64,000 bases of DNA from Anaerostipes sp. MSJ-23 (GCF_018918155.1 NZ_JAHLPY010000008.1:24663-88662), one strand, 5' to 3'. Shown: positions 54,045 through 63,746, numbered from the stretch's first letter. Made by a program: numbers and translations. The notes: generated by a model not told the origin, from the sequence alone.

Positions 54045-55841
54045 TTGAGAGACAATCAACAACAACAAAGACAGCAGGTAAAACAAAAAAAAGAAACGAA
54101 TACTAATAATAGTAATACAAAGGAAAGAAGAACGTATAACGGTAAAAATCATTATCAGCCAAGACGCCGAAACGGTGTGCCAAGAAGAAAACCAAGTTCG
54201 GTAAAGATTATTCCACTAGGTGGTCTTGGGCAGATTGGTATGAATATTACAGCATTTGAGTGTAATAACCAGATATTGATCGTGGACTGTGGACTCGCAT
54301 TTCCAGATGAGGATATGCTTGGAATTGATTTAGTCATTCCAGATATCACATATTTAAAAGAGAACGCAAAGAAGATTCGGGGACTGGTTATTACTCATGG
54401 ACATGAAGACCATATTGGTGCTATTCCATATTTTGAGAAGGAATTAAATGTTCCAATTTATGCGACAAAGCTTACAATGGCGTTGATTGATAATAAATTA
54501 AAAGAACACGGAATTTCTGGTATGGTTCAGAAGAATATCGTATCTCATGGTGATAAAGTAAAACTTGGCGTATTTGAAGTCGAATTTATTAAGACGAATC
54601 ACAGTATCGCAGATGCTGCGGCACTTGCGATTACAACGCCAGCAGGAGTAATCATTCATACTGGAGATTTTAAAGTTGATCATACACCACTATTTGGTGA
54701 AGCAATTGATTTAGCACGTTTTGCAGAACTTGGCAGCAAGGGAGTTCTTGCGCTTATGGCCGATAGCACGAACGCAGAACGTCAAGGTTATACGTTATCG
54801 GAAAAGAATGTAGGAAGACGTCTGGATGGTATTTTTGCAGAACACCTAAAGGGACGTATGATTATTGCAACTTTTGCATCAAATGTTGATCGTGTGCAGC
54901 ATATTATTAATTCTGCACATAAATATGGAAGAAAAGTTGCAGTAGAAGGACGAAGCATGGTAAACATTATTACTACTGCTTCGGAACTTGGATATATTAA
55001 AATTCCAAAAAATACATTAATTGAAACGGATGAAATTAAGAATTATCCGGATGATCAGATTGTTTTAATTACAACAGGAAGTCAGGGCGAGCAGATGGCT
55101 GCTTTGTCCCGCATGGCAAACTCAACTCACAGAAAAGTATCGATCGTACCATCTGATACGATCATTTTTAGTTCCAGTCCAATTCCTGGAAATGAAAAAA
55201 ATGTTTCTAAAATCATGAATGAGCTAGCAATCAAAGGTGCTAAAGTTGTATTTCAGGATACACATGTTTCTGGACATGCATGTCGGGAAGAACTTCGTTT
55301 GATGTATGCTCTGACAAAACCAAAGTATGCAATCCCAGTTCATGGAGAATATCGTCATTTGATGCGTCATAAAGAACTGGCGGTGGAAATGGGAATTCCA
55401 AAAGAAAATGTCTTTGTTTTATCTGAAGGAGATGTTTTGGAACTTAACAAGCGTCAGGGAAAAGTGACAGGAAAAGTTCAGGCAGGAGGAATCCTTGTTG
55501 ATGGACTTGGTGTTGGTGATGTTGGTAATATCGTATTAAATGATCGTAAGATGTTATCACAAAATGGTCTAATCATTGCGACAGTGACGTTACAAAAACA
55601 TGGAAATCAGATTTTGGCAGGACCAGATATTGTATCTCGTGGATTTGTATATGTTAGAGAATCAGAGTCTTTGATGGAAGGTGCACGAGATGTGGTGCTG
55701 GAAGCCGTGGAAGACTGCATGGATCGTAATATTACAGACTGGGCAAGAATTAAGACAAGTATTAAAGATGCTTTAAGCAATTACATCTGGAAGCGTACAA
55801 AGCGTAATCCAATGATCCTTCCGATTATTACGGAAGTCTGA
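54045..55841 (+). CDS. rnj: Ribonuclease J
   Basis: RNase J is a 5'-3' exonuclease and endonuclease of mRNA decay and rRNA maturation, 598 residues. A Gln/Asn/Arg-rich low-complexity N-terminal tail (1-45) precedes the MBL core (HGHEDHIGAIPY near 120), the beta-CASP insert and the C-terminal domain. The TTG start at 54045 has GGAGG 6 nt upstream. In Bacillus relatives this position in the ireB-ruvX-mltG cluster is empty, so RNase J appears inserted here. Confidence 0.94.
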   Translation: MRDNQQQQRQQVKQKKETNTNNSNTKERRTYNGKNHYQPRRRNGVPRRKPSSVKIIPLGGLGQIGMNITAFECNNQILIVDCGLAFPDEDMLGIDLVIPDITYLKENAKKIRGLVITHGHEDHIGAIPYFEKELNVPIYATKLTMALIDNKLKEHGISGMVQKNIVSHGDKVKLGVFEVEFIKTNHSIADAAALAITTPAGVIIHTGDFKVDHTPLFGEAIDLARFAELGSKGVLALMADSTNAERQGYTLSEKNVGRRLDGIFAEHLKGRMIIATFASNVDRVQHIINSAHKYGRKVAVEGRSMVNIITTASELGYIKIPKNTLIETDEIKNYPDDQIVLITTGSQGEQMAALSRMANSTHRKVSIVPSDTIIFSSSPIPGNEKNVSKIMNELAIKGAKVVFQDTHVSGHACREELRLMYALTKPKYAIPVHGEYRHLMRHKELAVEMGIPKENVFVLSEGDVLELNKRQGKVTGKVQAGGILVDGLGVGDVGNIVLNDRKMLSQNGLIIATVTLQKHGNQILAGPDIVSRGFVYVRESESLMEGARDVVLEAVEDCMDRNITDWARIKTSIKDALSNYIWKRTKRNPMILPIITEV

Positions 55842-55856
55842 TTAGGGGCTTAAGAG

Positions 55857-56270
55857 GTGTACAGGAATATGCAGAATAAGGTAGACAAAAAAATATATCA
55901 GTCGGATTCTTTTTTGCTTTTTATAAAAACATTGATTAGGGTCATGATTATATGTGCAATTTTCGGCATATTCTATGGGACTTATTTTGTCGCAGAAGAG
56001 ACTTTTTCAAATCCGGCTTATAACAGCAATGGAAAACAAGCAATTGAGATTGTTGTTACAAAGTCGGATTCTGACAAAGAAGTTGCCGAACAGTTAAAAA
56101 AGAAAAAACTGATTTATGGAACTTACCGTTTTCTTGTTCGAAAGCATTTTTCAAAATTTAGGAATAAGACATTTCTTGCTGGGAAATATCAGTTTTATCA
56201 ATCGCAAGGGATGGATGATATTATGGCAGTTTTATGTGGAGAACAGGAGACAAAGGAGATACTGCAATGA
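55857..56270 (+). CDS. Truncated MltG-like membrane protein
   Basis: A 137-residue protein with an N-terminal cytoplasmic stretch, one membrane helix (about 25-47) and an extracytoplasmic LysM-like domain (IEIVVTKSDSDKEVAEQL) of the kind that precedes the lytic domain of MltG. The lytic transglycosylase domain, which should carry the catalytic glutamate, is absent. Its place before trmR and trhP equals that of yrrL (mltG) in Bacillus. The start is uncertain: the frame begins with GTG at 55857 and has ATG at 55869. Its end overlaps the trmR start (ATGA). Confidence 0.75.
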   Translation: MYRNMQNKVDKKIYQSDSFLLFIKTLIRVMIICAIFGIFYGTYFVAEETFSNPAYNSNGKQAIEIVVTKSDSDKEVAEQLKKKKLIYGTYRFLVRKHFSKFRNKTFLAGKYQFYQSQGMDDIMAVLCGEQETKEILQ

Positions 56271-56932
56271 TCGTAGATGAGAATATTACGGCTTATCTTC
56301 GTTCCTTGATTAAAGAAGAGAAGAAAGAAGAATTAAATACGATTGAATATGAAGCCAGAAAACAGCATGTACCGATTGTAAAACCGGAGACAAAAGAATT
56401 GCTGAAAATGATGGTTTTATTGAAGAAACCGATGAAAATCCTGGAAGTTGGTGCAGCTGTGGGATTTTCTTCTCTTTATATGAACGAATATCAGCCAGAA
56501 GGCGGAACGATCGTTACGATCGAACGCAATGAAAAGAGAATCAAGCAGGCAAAAGAAAATATTAAGAAAATGCATAAAGAACAAATGATTACCCTTCTTG
56601 AGGGAGATGCCATTGAAATTTTAAAAAGCCTGGATGGTGTTTTTGATCTAATCTTTATTGATGCAGCCAAAGGACAATATATTCATTTTCTAGAAGATGT
56701 GTTAAGACTTCTTGCACCAGAGGGGTTATTAATTTCAGATAATGTTCTACAAGATGGAGATATTGCCAGATCCCGTTATGCGGTTGAGAGAAGAGACCGA
56801 ACGATTCATAAACGTATGCGGGATTTTTTATATACAATTAAAAATCACAAACAGTTGGAGACAACCATTCTTTCGGTAGGAGATGGGGTTGCCATCAGTC
56901 TAAAAACAGGAGAGAAAAATGAGAAACATTGA
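56267..56932 (+). CDS. trmR: tRNA 5-hydroxyuridine methyltransferase TrmR
   Basis: A 221-residue class I O-methyltransferase; the SAM motif is LEVGAAVGFSSLYM and IFIDAAKGQY follows, the YrrM/TrmR family pattern. TrmR makes 5-methoxyuridine at tRNA position 34 from 5-hydroxyuridine. The ATG at 56267 has GGAG 8 nt upstream and overlaps the previous stop. The downstream U32 gene overlaps its end by 14 nt and supplies the hydroxylation step. Confidence 0.88.
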   Translation: MIVDENITAYLRSLIKEEKKEELNTIEYEARKQHVPIVKPETKELLKMMVLLKKPMKILEVGAAVGFSSLYMNEYQPEGGTIVTIERNEKRIKQAKENIKKMHKEQMITLLEGDAIEILKSLDGVFDLIFIDAAKGQYIHFLEDVLRLLAPEGLLISDNVLQDGDIARSRYAVERRDRTIHKRMRDFLYTIKNHKQLETTILSVGDGVAISLKTGEKNEKH

Positions 56933-58142
56933 ATTACTGATTCCGGCGAGTAATCTGGAAGTTTTAAAAGTCGCTGTTTTATATGGTGCAGATGCCGTAT
57001 ATATTGGTGGAGAAATGTATGGATTACGTGCAAAGGCGAAAAATTTTTCTATGGAAGATGTAAAAAAAGGAGTTGCATTTGCACATGAACATGGAGTAAA
57101 AGTTTATATTACAGCAAATATTGTAGCACATAATGAAGATTTGGAAGGAATCAGGGAATATTTTAAGGAATTAGCTGAAATTAAGCCAGATGGATTGATT
57201 ATTTCAGATCCAGGAGTCTTTATGATAGCAAAAGAAGTTTGTCCTGATATTGATCGTCATATTAGTACTCAGGCTAACAGTACTAATTATGCAACTTATA
57301 AATTTTGGTATGATCAGGGAGCTTCTCGTGTTGTATCTGCAAGAGAATTATCACTGGAAGAAATTAAGGAAATTCGTGCACATATTCCGGATGACATGGA
57401 AATCGAATCTTTTGTTCACGGAGCTATGTGTATTTCACATTCTGGAAGATGTCTGTTAAGCAATTACTTTACAGGGCGAAATGCAAACAGTGGAGAATGT
57501 ACGCATCCATGTCGTTGGAAGTACTCTGTTATGGAACAGACGAGACCAGGTGAATATATGCCGGTTTATGAGAATGAAAGAGGAACATATATTTTTAATT
57601 CCAAAGATTTGAATATGATTGAATATATTGATCAGATTCTGGATGCTGGAATCGACAGCTTGAAGGTAGAAGGACGTATGAAGACAGCGCTTTATGTAGC
57701 AACTGTGGCAAGAACTTACAGAAAAGCGATTGATGATTGTAAAGAATCTGTAGAAAAATACAAAGCAAATATGGATTATTATAAAGAAGAAATTGCAAAA
57801 TGTACGTATCGTCAGTTCACAACAGGATTTTATTTCGGAAAGACGGATGAAAATTCACAGATTTATGATAATAATACGTATATTAAAAATTATACGTATT
57901 TAGGAATTGTTCAGGGACATAATGAAAAAGGATATGCACTTTTAGAACAGAAAAATAAATTTTCAGTGGGTGAAACAGTTGAAGTTATGATTCCGGATGG
58001 AACCAATAAGCAGGTAGTTGTAAAAGCTATTGAAGACGAAGATGGAAGAGCAATGGAATCTGCTCCACATCCAAAACAGATGGTTTATGTAGACTTTGGA
58101 GAAGAAATCAAAGACGGATATTTGCTTCGAAGAAAAGAATAA
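56919..58142 (+). CDS. trhP: U32 family tRNA hydroxylation protein TrhP-like
   Basis: A 407-residue peptidase-U32 family protein. The conserved signature runs from ESFVHGAMCISHSGRCLLSN to ANSGECTHPCRW, with cysteines that fit an Fe-S site. Bacillus TrhP proteins make 5-hydroxyuridine in tRNA from prephenate-dependent chemistry; pairing with trmR supports this role here. Only one copy is present, while Bacillus has two adjacent ones. Confidence 0.88.
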   Translation: MRNIELLIPASNLEVLKVAVLYGADAVYIGGEMYGLRAKAKNFSMEDVKKGVAFAHEHGVKVYITANIVAHNEDLEGIREYFKELAEIKPDGLIISDPGVFMIAKEVCPDIDRHISTQANSTNYATYKFWYDQGASRVVSARELSLEEIKEIRAHIPDDMEIESFVHGAMCISHSGRCLLSNYFTGRNANSGECTHPCRWKYSVMEQTRPGEYMPVYENERGTYIFNSKDLNMIEYIDQILDAGIDSLKVEGRMKTALYVATVARTYRKAIDDCKESVEKYKANMDYYKEEIAKCTYRQFTTGFYFGKTDENSQIYDNNTYIKNYTYLGIVQGHNEKGYALLEQKNKFSVGETVEVMIPDGTNKQVVVKAIEDEDGRAMESAPHPKQMVYVDFGEEIKDGYLLRRKE

Positions 58143-58209
58143 GAGGAAAAGCACTTTTCGATGCCATTTTTCATAGTATGATAAAAAGGCTTAGAAGGGT
58201 GCTTTTCTT

Positions 58210-58842
58210 TTGCAAGCGTTTCTGGAACCACTCTCACCTGAGGAAGAACAATATTATCTGAAGCTAAGCCATCAAGGAGATCGAAAAGCAAGAAATCTGC
58301 TGGTGGAACATAACCTCCGACTGGTTGCACATATTGTAAAGAAATATCATAATTTTGATCGGGAAAAGGATGATATGATATCGGTTGGAACGATAGGACT
58401 GATTAAAGCAGTGAATACCTATGATATAAAAAAGGGACACCGGCTTGTAACATATGCATCAAGATGTATTGAAAATGAACTATTGATGATGTTAAGGCAG
58501 GAAAGAAAAACATCAAAGGATACTTCTTTATATGAACCAATTGGTGTTGATAAAGAAGGAAAAGAAATTCATCTTTTGGATGTCCTTGGAATGGAAGAAT
58601 ATGATTTAATTCATAGAATAGATAAAGAAGAAAAAATCGAAAAGATTTATGAACTTCTTAGCCAAATGGAAGAAGGAAAAGAAAAAGATACTTTAATTAT
58701 GCGTTATGGGTTATATGGAGAACAACCAAGAACTCAAAAAGAAGTTGCAAAAAGACTTCATATTTCCCGTTCTTATGTTAGTAGGATTGAAAAAAAAGCT
58801 GTAATGAAATTAAAGAAAAAATTAGAAAACTCCGCAAAATAA
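58210..58842 (+). CDS. sigK: RNA polymerase sigma factor, SigK-like
   Basis: A 210-residue sigma-70-family factor with region 2 (ARNLLVEHNLRLVAHIVKKY and SVGTIGLIKAVNTYD) and region 4 (TQKEVAKRLHISRSYVSRIEKKA). Size and sequence fit SigK, the late mother-cell sporulation factor; no inserted skin-like element splits it. The TTG start has GAAGGG about 8-9 nt upstream. Presence suggests a spore-forming ancestor. Confidence 0.85.
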   Translation: MQAFLEPLSPEEEQYYLKLSHQGDRKARNLLVEHNLRLVAHIVKKYHNFDREKDDMISVGTIGLIKAVNTYDIKKGHRLVTYASRCIENELLMMLRQERKTSKDTSLYEPIGVDKEGKEIHLLDVLGMEEYDLIHRIDKEEKIEKIYELLSQMEEGKEKDTLIMRYGLYGEQPRTQKEVAKRLHISRSYVSRIEKKAVMKLKKKLENSAK

Positions 58843-58930
58843 GAATAGTGGAAAAGTTAAATAAAGACTTGTCCTTTTTTTTAATGTGATAATGATAGTA
58901 TGAAATCAAAATTTTATATGAAAATTTTAA

Positions 58931-58965
58931 GGAACACAGATGGCAATACATCTGTGCTTTCCCTA
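58931..58965 (+). terminator. First hairpin after sigK
   Basis: GGAACACAGATG pairs with CATCTGTGCTTTCC across GCAATA. The T-run is short, so its strength is unclear. Confidence 0.5.
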
Positions 58966-58972
58966 TTATTAT

Positions 58973-59013
58973 AAAAAGAACGTCGGAAATTTTTCTTCCT
59001 GGCGTTCTTTTTG
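58973..59013 (+). terminator. Second hairpin after sigK
   Basis: AAAAAGAACGTC pairs with GGCGTTCTTTTT, with a small inner GGAA/TTCC pairing, followed by T-rich sequence. It is a likely intrinsic terminator. Confidence 0.7.
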
Positions 59014-59183
59014 ATGTTCAGACAGAAAAAATCTTCATTAATTATTTAAAATATATGAAAAAATTTTCAGAAATTCAGTTATATATATAAAAAATGAAAA
59101 AATTTTCATATTTATTTTTTTAAAAACAAGGTAAGATACTTGTATACATGAAGATAAGACATACAAAGAAGGAGGAACAAAAA

Positions 59184-59927
59184 ATGGATGCTATGAAAAT
59201 TGCAAACAGTATTCCGATGTGGATTGCATGCGGAATTCCAGTGATATTTGTTATAATACAGGCAGTATTATTTGCCAGAGGGGCTTTTCGTGCAGGAAAG
59301 AAGATGGGACTGAAAGATACGCAAATGAAGCGTGCAATGAAAAGTAGTGTAGTGACTTCCATTGGACCGTCGATTGTCGTTTTAAGCGGGATGCTTTCCT
59401 TACTTGTTTCTGTGGGAGGGCCTATTGGATGGATGCGTTTGTCAATGATCGGATCTGTAATGTTTGAATCGATTGCAGCAGGACTTGGAACATCTGCCAT
59501 TGGTGTAACTCTTGGTACAGATACATTAACACCGGAAGCTTTTGGAATGGCAGTATGGACAATGATTCTTTGTTCTATTGGGTGGGTATTATTTGCAACA
59601 TTTTCTGCAAATAAAATGGATAAAATTGAACATAAATTATCAAAAGGAAATGCAGGAATGTTGACGACGATTGCTTCTTGTGCAGTTATTTGTGTATTTT
59701 CTGCGATGTGTGCTAGCCATTTGGCAAAGCCTGTTTATTCCGTGTTTCAGAAGGCAGATCAAATGACGATGAGCAGTGCAGAAAAAAATGCATTGGCTTG
59801 TTTCCTTGGTGCCATCATTATGGCTGTTCTTACAGTTGTTGCAAATAAAAAGGAAATTGGATGGCTAAAAGAATGGTCATTAACGATTACAATTCTTGCA
59901 TCTATGATTCTAACAGTAATTATTTAA
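59184..59927 (+). CDS. DUF5058 family membrane protein
   Basis: A 247-residue hydrophobic protein with about six or seven helices and a short loop rich in Ser/Gly (SSVVTSIGPSIVVLSG). The family is of unknown function. The ATG at 59184 has GGAGG 8 nt upstream. A second membrane-protein gene starts 13 nt after its stop, and an amidohydrolase follows, so the pair could form a transporter for the amidohydrolase substrate. That is inference. Confidence 0.75.
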   Translation: MDAMKIANSIPMWIACGIPVIFVIIQAVLFARGAFRAGKKMGLKDTQMKRAMKSSVVTSIGPSIVVLSGMLSLLVSVGGPIGWMRLSMIGSVMFESIAAGLGTSAIGVTLGTDTLTPEAFGMAVWTMILCSIGWVLFATFSANKMDKIEHKLSKGNAGMLTTIASCAVICVFSAMCASHLAKPVYSVFQKADQMTMSSAEKNALACFLGAIIMAVLTVVANKKEIGWLKEWSLTITILASMILTVII

Positions 59928-59940
59928 GGGGGAAAATTAT

Positions 59941-60630
59941 ATGAAAGATTTTTATACAGAAGAATATATGCCAAAAGTAAATAAAATAGGAAAATTTACT
60001 GGATATGTTGGTGTACTAGTTGCGTTTATTCCAGCTGTTGTTCTTGCTGTTGTTTTTGGGATTCTTCCAAAACCAGCAGCACTTTTGACTGCTTTTATTA
60101 GTGGAGCTAGTGCTTTCGGAGTTTTGTGGTTTGTTGAACCAATTTCTTATTTTCCAGTTGTTGGTTCTGCGGGAACTTATATGGCATTTTTATCAGGGAA
60201 TATTTCTAACATGAGAATCCCCTGTGCCAGTATGGCACAGGTTGCAGCAGATGTAAAGCCAGGAACACAGGAAGGTTCTGTAATTGCAACTCTTGGAATG
60301 GCAGTTTCTATAATCATTAATGTTTCAGTTCTTACTGTGGGAGCTATTCTTGGAACATCAGTACTTTCCATGTTGCCAGAAAGTGTAAAGGGAGCTTTAA
60401 ATTATCTTCTTCCAGCGTTATTTGGTGCGCTTTTGGTTCAATTTGGAATGAAAATGAAAAAACATAGTATTTTTATGGTAATTATAGCTATTATTTTATA
60501 TATTTTAATTGGTATGGGAGTTTTTAACTGGCTTCCAGGGGCATCAAATTGGCTTGGAACCTTAGGATGCGTTTTTATTAGCATTGCAATTGGACTTGCA
60601 ACATTGAAAAATACAAAAGTTTCTGCATAG
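59941..60630 (+). CDS. Membrane protein, presumed partner of the DUF5058 protein
   Basis: A 229-residue protein with about seven helices. Two stretches, GSAGTYMAFLSGNISNMRIPC and the KPGTQEGSVIAT loop that follows, stand out as polar or Gly-rich and could line a transport path. I do not recognise a characterised family. Its tight linkage to the DUF5058 gene argues for a two-component complex. Confidence 0.7.
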   Translation: MKDFYTEEYMPKVNKIGKFTGYVGVLVAFIPAVVLAVVFGILPKPAALLTAFISGASAFGVLWFVEPISYFPVVGSAGTYMAFLSGNISNMRIPCASMAQVAADVKPGTQEGSVIATLGMAVSIIINVSVLTVGAILGTSVLSMLPESVKGALNYLLPALFGALLVQFGMKMKKHSIFMVIIAIILYILIGMGVFNWLPGASNWLGTLGCVFISIAIGLATLKNTKVSA

Positions 60631-60646
60631 AAAGAAGGAAAAGAAC

Positions 60647-62017
60647 GTGATAAAACAGGAAATTTATGATGAAGTACAAGATTTGGAAGTATTATGTCAA
60701 AGGGTATGTCGTACTTTATGGAATCATCCGGAACTATCTGGAAAAGAGAAAAATTCGGCGGATTATATGAGAGAAATTCTTTCAAAAGAAGGATTTGCTA
60801 TAGAAAATAATAACTATTTGGAACATGCATTTCTTGCGGAATATGGGTCTGGGAAACCGGTAATTGCGTTTCTTGGGGAATATGATGCCTTGCCGGAGTT
60901 GTCACAGAAAGCTTGTACACATAAAGAAGCGGTACAAGAAGGGGCACCTGGGCATGGCTGTGGACATAACATGCTTGGAGCTGCTGCTATTACAGCTGCA
61001 GTTGCAATAAGGAGATTTCTGGAAAAAGAGAAAATATCGGGAACGGTTCGATTTTATGGATGCCCAGAAGAAGAACTTTTATCAGGAAAAGTAAAAATGG
61101 CGTATTATCATATGTTTGATGGATGTGATGCAGCGATTACATGGCATCCTTCTAATACAAATATGACACATAATAAAGGTTATCTTGCTAATGCATCTGC
61201 ACATTTTTATTTTAAAGGAATTTCTGCACATGCAGCGTTTGCACCTGAACAAGGACGAAGTGCTTTGGATGCTGTAGAACTTATGAGTGTTGGAAGTAAT
61301 TATTTAAGAGAGCATGTTATTGATAAAACAAGAATTCATTATTCTACAGATGGTGGAGGATTTGCACCTAATATTGTACCAGATAAAGCAAATGCCTGGT
61401 ATTTTGTTAGGGCACCGCATATGTCTGATGTAAAAAGCACTATGGAAAGATTGAAAAAAATCGCACAAGGTGCAGCTATGATGACAGAAACGCAAGTTGA
61501 TATCAAGATGGGATGTGGGTGTTGTGAATTCTCGGAAAATGTTGCGTTTGCAGATCTGGCATATGCAAATCTAATTGAAGCAGATGGACCGAAATATACA
61601 AAAGAAGAACTTTCTTTTGCAAAAGAGTTGCAGAAAACAGTAGAAAAAGGTATTATAGAAAAAGAAAAAAATCTTCATCAAGTATATAATGAAGCTATGA
61701 TTTTTGGAGTTTCTCCAAGAGATCAGTGGAAAGAATGTGAGTTGACAGCATCATCAGATACGGGTGATGTTAGCAGAATCATGCCGGCTTGTTTGTTTAC
61801 AACGGCATGTTGGCCAATAGGATGTTCTCCTCATACATGGCAGGCGGCTTCTAGTGCAGGGACAACGATTGGGGAAAAAGGAGCATTTTATGCATCAAAG
61901 GTTGCAGCAGGAATTGCCTATGATTTATTTACAAAACCACAGCTATTAGAGAAGATCACGAAAGAATTTAAGGAACGAAACAACGAGACATATAGTCCGA
62001 TGTATGAAGAATCATAA
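60647..62017 (+). CDS. M20 family amidohydrolase, AbgB-like
   Basis: A 456-residue M20D metallopeptidase resembling AbgB, a subunit of p-aminobenzoyl-glutamate hydrolase. The metal ligands lie in GHGCGHNMLGAAA near residue 102 and CPEEELLSGKVKMA near 143, and the lid contains ISAHAAFAPEQGRSALDA. N-acyl amino acids or other amide conjugates are possible substrates. The GTG at 60647 has GAAGGA 7 nt upstream. In E. coli AbgB works with AbgA and the transporter AbgT; here two different membrane proteins take the transporter place. A terminator follows, before the regulator gene. Confidence 0.85.
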   Translation: MIKQEIYDEVQDLEVLCQRVCRTLWNHPELSGKEKNSADYMREILSKEGFAIENNNYLEHAFLAEYGSGKPVIAFLGEYDALPELSQKACTHKEAVQEGAPGHGCGHNMLGAAAITAAVAIRRFLEKEKISGTVRFYGCPEEELLSGKVKMAYYHMFDGCDAAITWHPSNTNMTHNKGYLANASAHFYFKGISAHAAFAPEQGRSALDAVELMSVGSNYLREHVIDKTRIHYSTDGGGFAPNIVPDKANAWYFVRAPHMSDVKSTMERLKKIAQGAAMMTETQVDIKMGCGCCEFSENVAFADLAYANLIEADGPKYTKEELSFAKELQKTVEKGIIEKEKNLHQVYNEAMIFGVSPRDQWKECELTASSDTGDVSRIMPACLFTTACWPIGCSPHTWQAASSAGTTIGEKGAFYASKVAAGIAYDLFTKPQLLEKITKEFKERNNETYSPMYEES

Positions 62018-62030
62018 TCGATATGCAAAG

Positions 62031-62073
62031 AGGCATTCGGTTCCTGTAAAAGGAAACCGGATGCTTTATTTCT
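62031..62073 (+). terminator. Terminator after the AbgB-like gene
   Basis: GGCATTCGGTTCC at 62032-62044 pairs with GGAAACCGGATGC at 62052-62064 (one mismatch), followed by TTTATTT. Readthrough into the PucR gene is possible, since that gene starts 20 nt later. Confidence 0.75.
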
Positions 62074-62093
62074 ATATAATGGAGGAATTTATC

Positions 62094-63736
62094 ATGGGAA
62101 TTGCGGTTCATGAATTGTTGATGCTGGAATATTTTAAAGAATATGAAGTAATTGCAGGGAGAAAAGGATTACAAAAAGAAATACAGGGAGTAACATTGTT
62201 GGAGGCACCAGATGCACTTAGGTGGGCAAAAGGAAAAGAATTAATTCTTTCTTCCGGTTATGTAATTCACCAAGAACCGCAGTGTATCGAGAATGCATTT
62301 CAAAATGGAAGTATGCAAGGAACATCAGCGATGATGATCAAACGTGGACGTTACCTAGACGAAATTCCAGAAAATATCATACAATTATTTGATCAATATG
62401 AAATTCCATTAATTCGTATGCCTTTTTCAGTTCCATGGATGGAATTGATGAGTCAGATTAATACCGCAGTGATGAATCGGACCATTCGAAGATTTCGAAT
62501 TCATAGTAATCATAGTATACAGATTTCAGATCAATCTTATAAAGTACAAAAAATAAGAAAAATTTTACAAGCAGTAGAAGTGGAAATGAAATTTCCGGCA
62601 TTTCTTTATGACCTTGCAGAAAAAAAGAGTTATTATAGTTCACCAAATTTTCAAAGAATTACAAAATTTTTTGGATTAAAGGAAAGAGATTACTGGGATC
62701 CATCAACACCTTATACAAAACATACTTTGTGTGATTATATTCATATGGCGAGAATTCGTTTAATCAATCCTGGAAATATGGAAGGACCTAGGGTTAGTTG
62801 GATTACCATTCCCATTATAATGGATGGGATTACTCAGGCATATTTTGTAGTAATGGAATCTAGAGAATTTATTGATTATTATGATGAATTTGCTATTCGT
62901 ATTGCCTTTCTAACATTACTTGGAGTATATGAACAAATTATGATTGCAGAAAATATGGGAAATATTGGATTTGAAAACTTTATTCATTTTGCATTGAATT
63001 ATAGCGAGAAAGATGTGAAAAAGTTGTTTTATCAAGCAAATATTCAGGGGATTTCTATAAATACTTCCTATATTTATATTATGATTCATCAAAGTACTCC
63101 TTTTTTCGATGTAAGGAATGAAAGAAAGATTTTTTTTGAAATATTTCAGAAATCTCAAATTGGGAAACATGGGAAACTTGCATTTTTAGATGAAAATGAT
63201 GGATTAATTTTAGTGGAAACTGAAAAAAAATACGGTAAGAAATGGAAAAAAGAAACTATTTATGAATTATTGAAAGAATTTCAAAAGAATATTCATGAGA
63301 AATTTGAAAATGTAATATTGAAATTTGGAATTTCTATGGAAGAAAAAACATTACTTGATATTAAAGATGAAGTAGAGAAATGTCGGAAAATTTTAAAAAT
63401 GGGAAAGATTATTCTGCCACAAAAGACGATGTGGGATTATGAAATGCTTGGTCCTTTAACTTGGATTGAGATACCGGAAGATGAATTGGAACATCTGTTA
63501 ATACAGTATAAAGAGCTTATGAAAGAGGAAAAAATATAGAACTTTTTAAGACTTTAAAAGTTTATTTAGAAAATAACATGAACTACAGTACTACAGCAGA
63601 AAAAATGTATGTCCATATTAATACAATACGAAAAAGGATTGAAAAAGTGAATGATCTAATTGAAATTCATTGGGAAGATTCTATTTCTCGCTTAAAAACA
63701 GAAATTTTATTACAATTTTTAAAATTAGAACGGTAA
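62094..63736 (+). pseudogene. PucR-type transcriptional regulator, frameshifted before its HTH tail
   Basis: A PucR-family regulator: an N-terminal purine-catabolism-regulator domain (1-130), a CdaR GGDEF-like middle, and a C-terminal PucR HTH. The frame stops with TAG at 63537-63539, but a different frame continues as ELFKTLKVYLENNMNYSTTA and later HINTIRKRIEKVNDL to TAA at 63734-63736, the typical HTH domain. One more A in the A6 tract near 63530-63535 restores a single frame. The ATG at 62094 has GGAGG 8 nt upstream. It may be an inactivating change, a slippage site or a sequencing error. It probably controls the membrane-protein and amidohydrolase genes upstream. Confidence 0.82.
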
Positions 63737-63746
63737 AAAAGAAATG

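Larger units (their letters stand above)
58843..59183. other. Intergenic region with two hairpins, no gene
   Basis: The 340-nt gap after sigK has two successive hairpins (58931-58965 and 58973-59013), then AT-rich DNA with TATAC near 59141. I see no coding frame. Confidence 0.6.
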
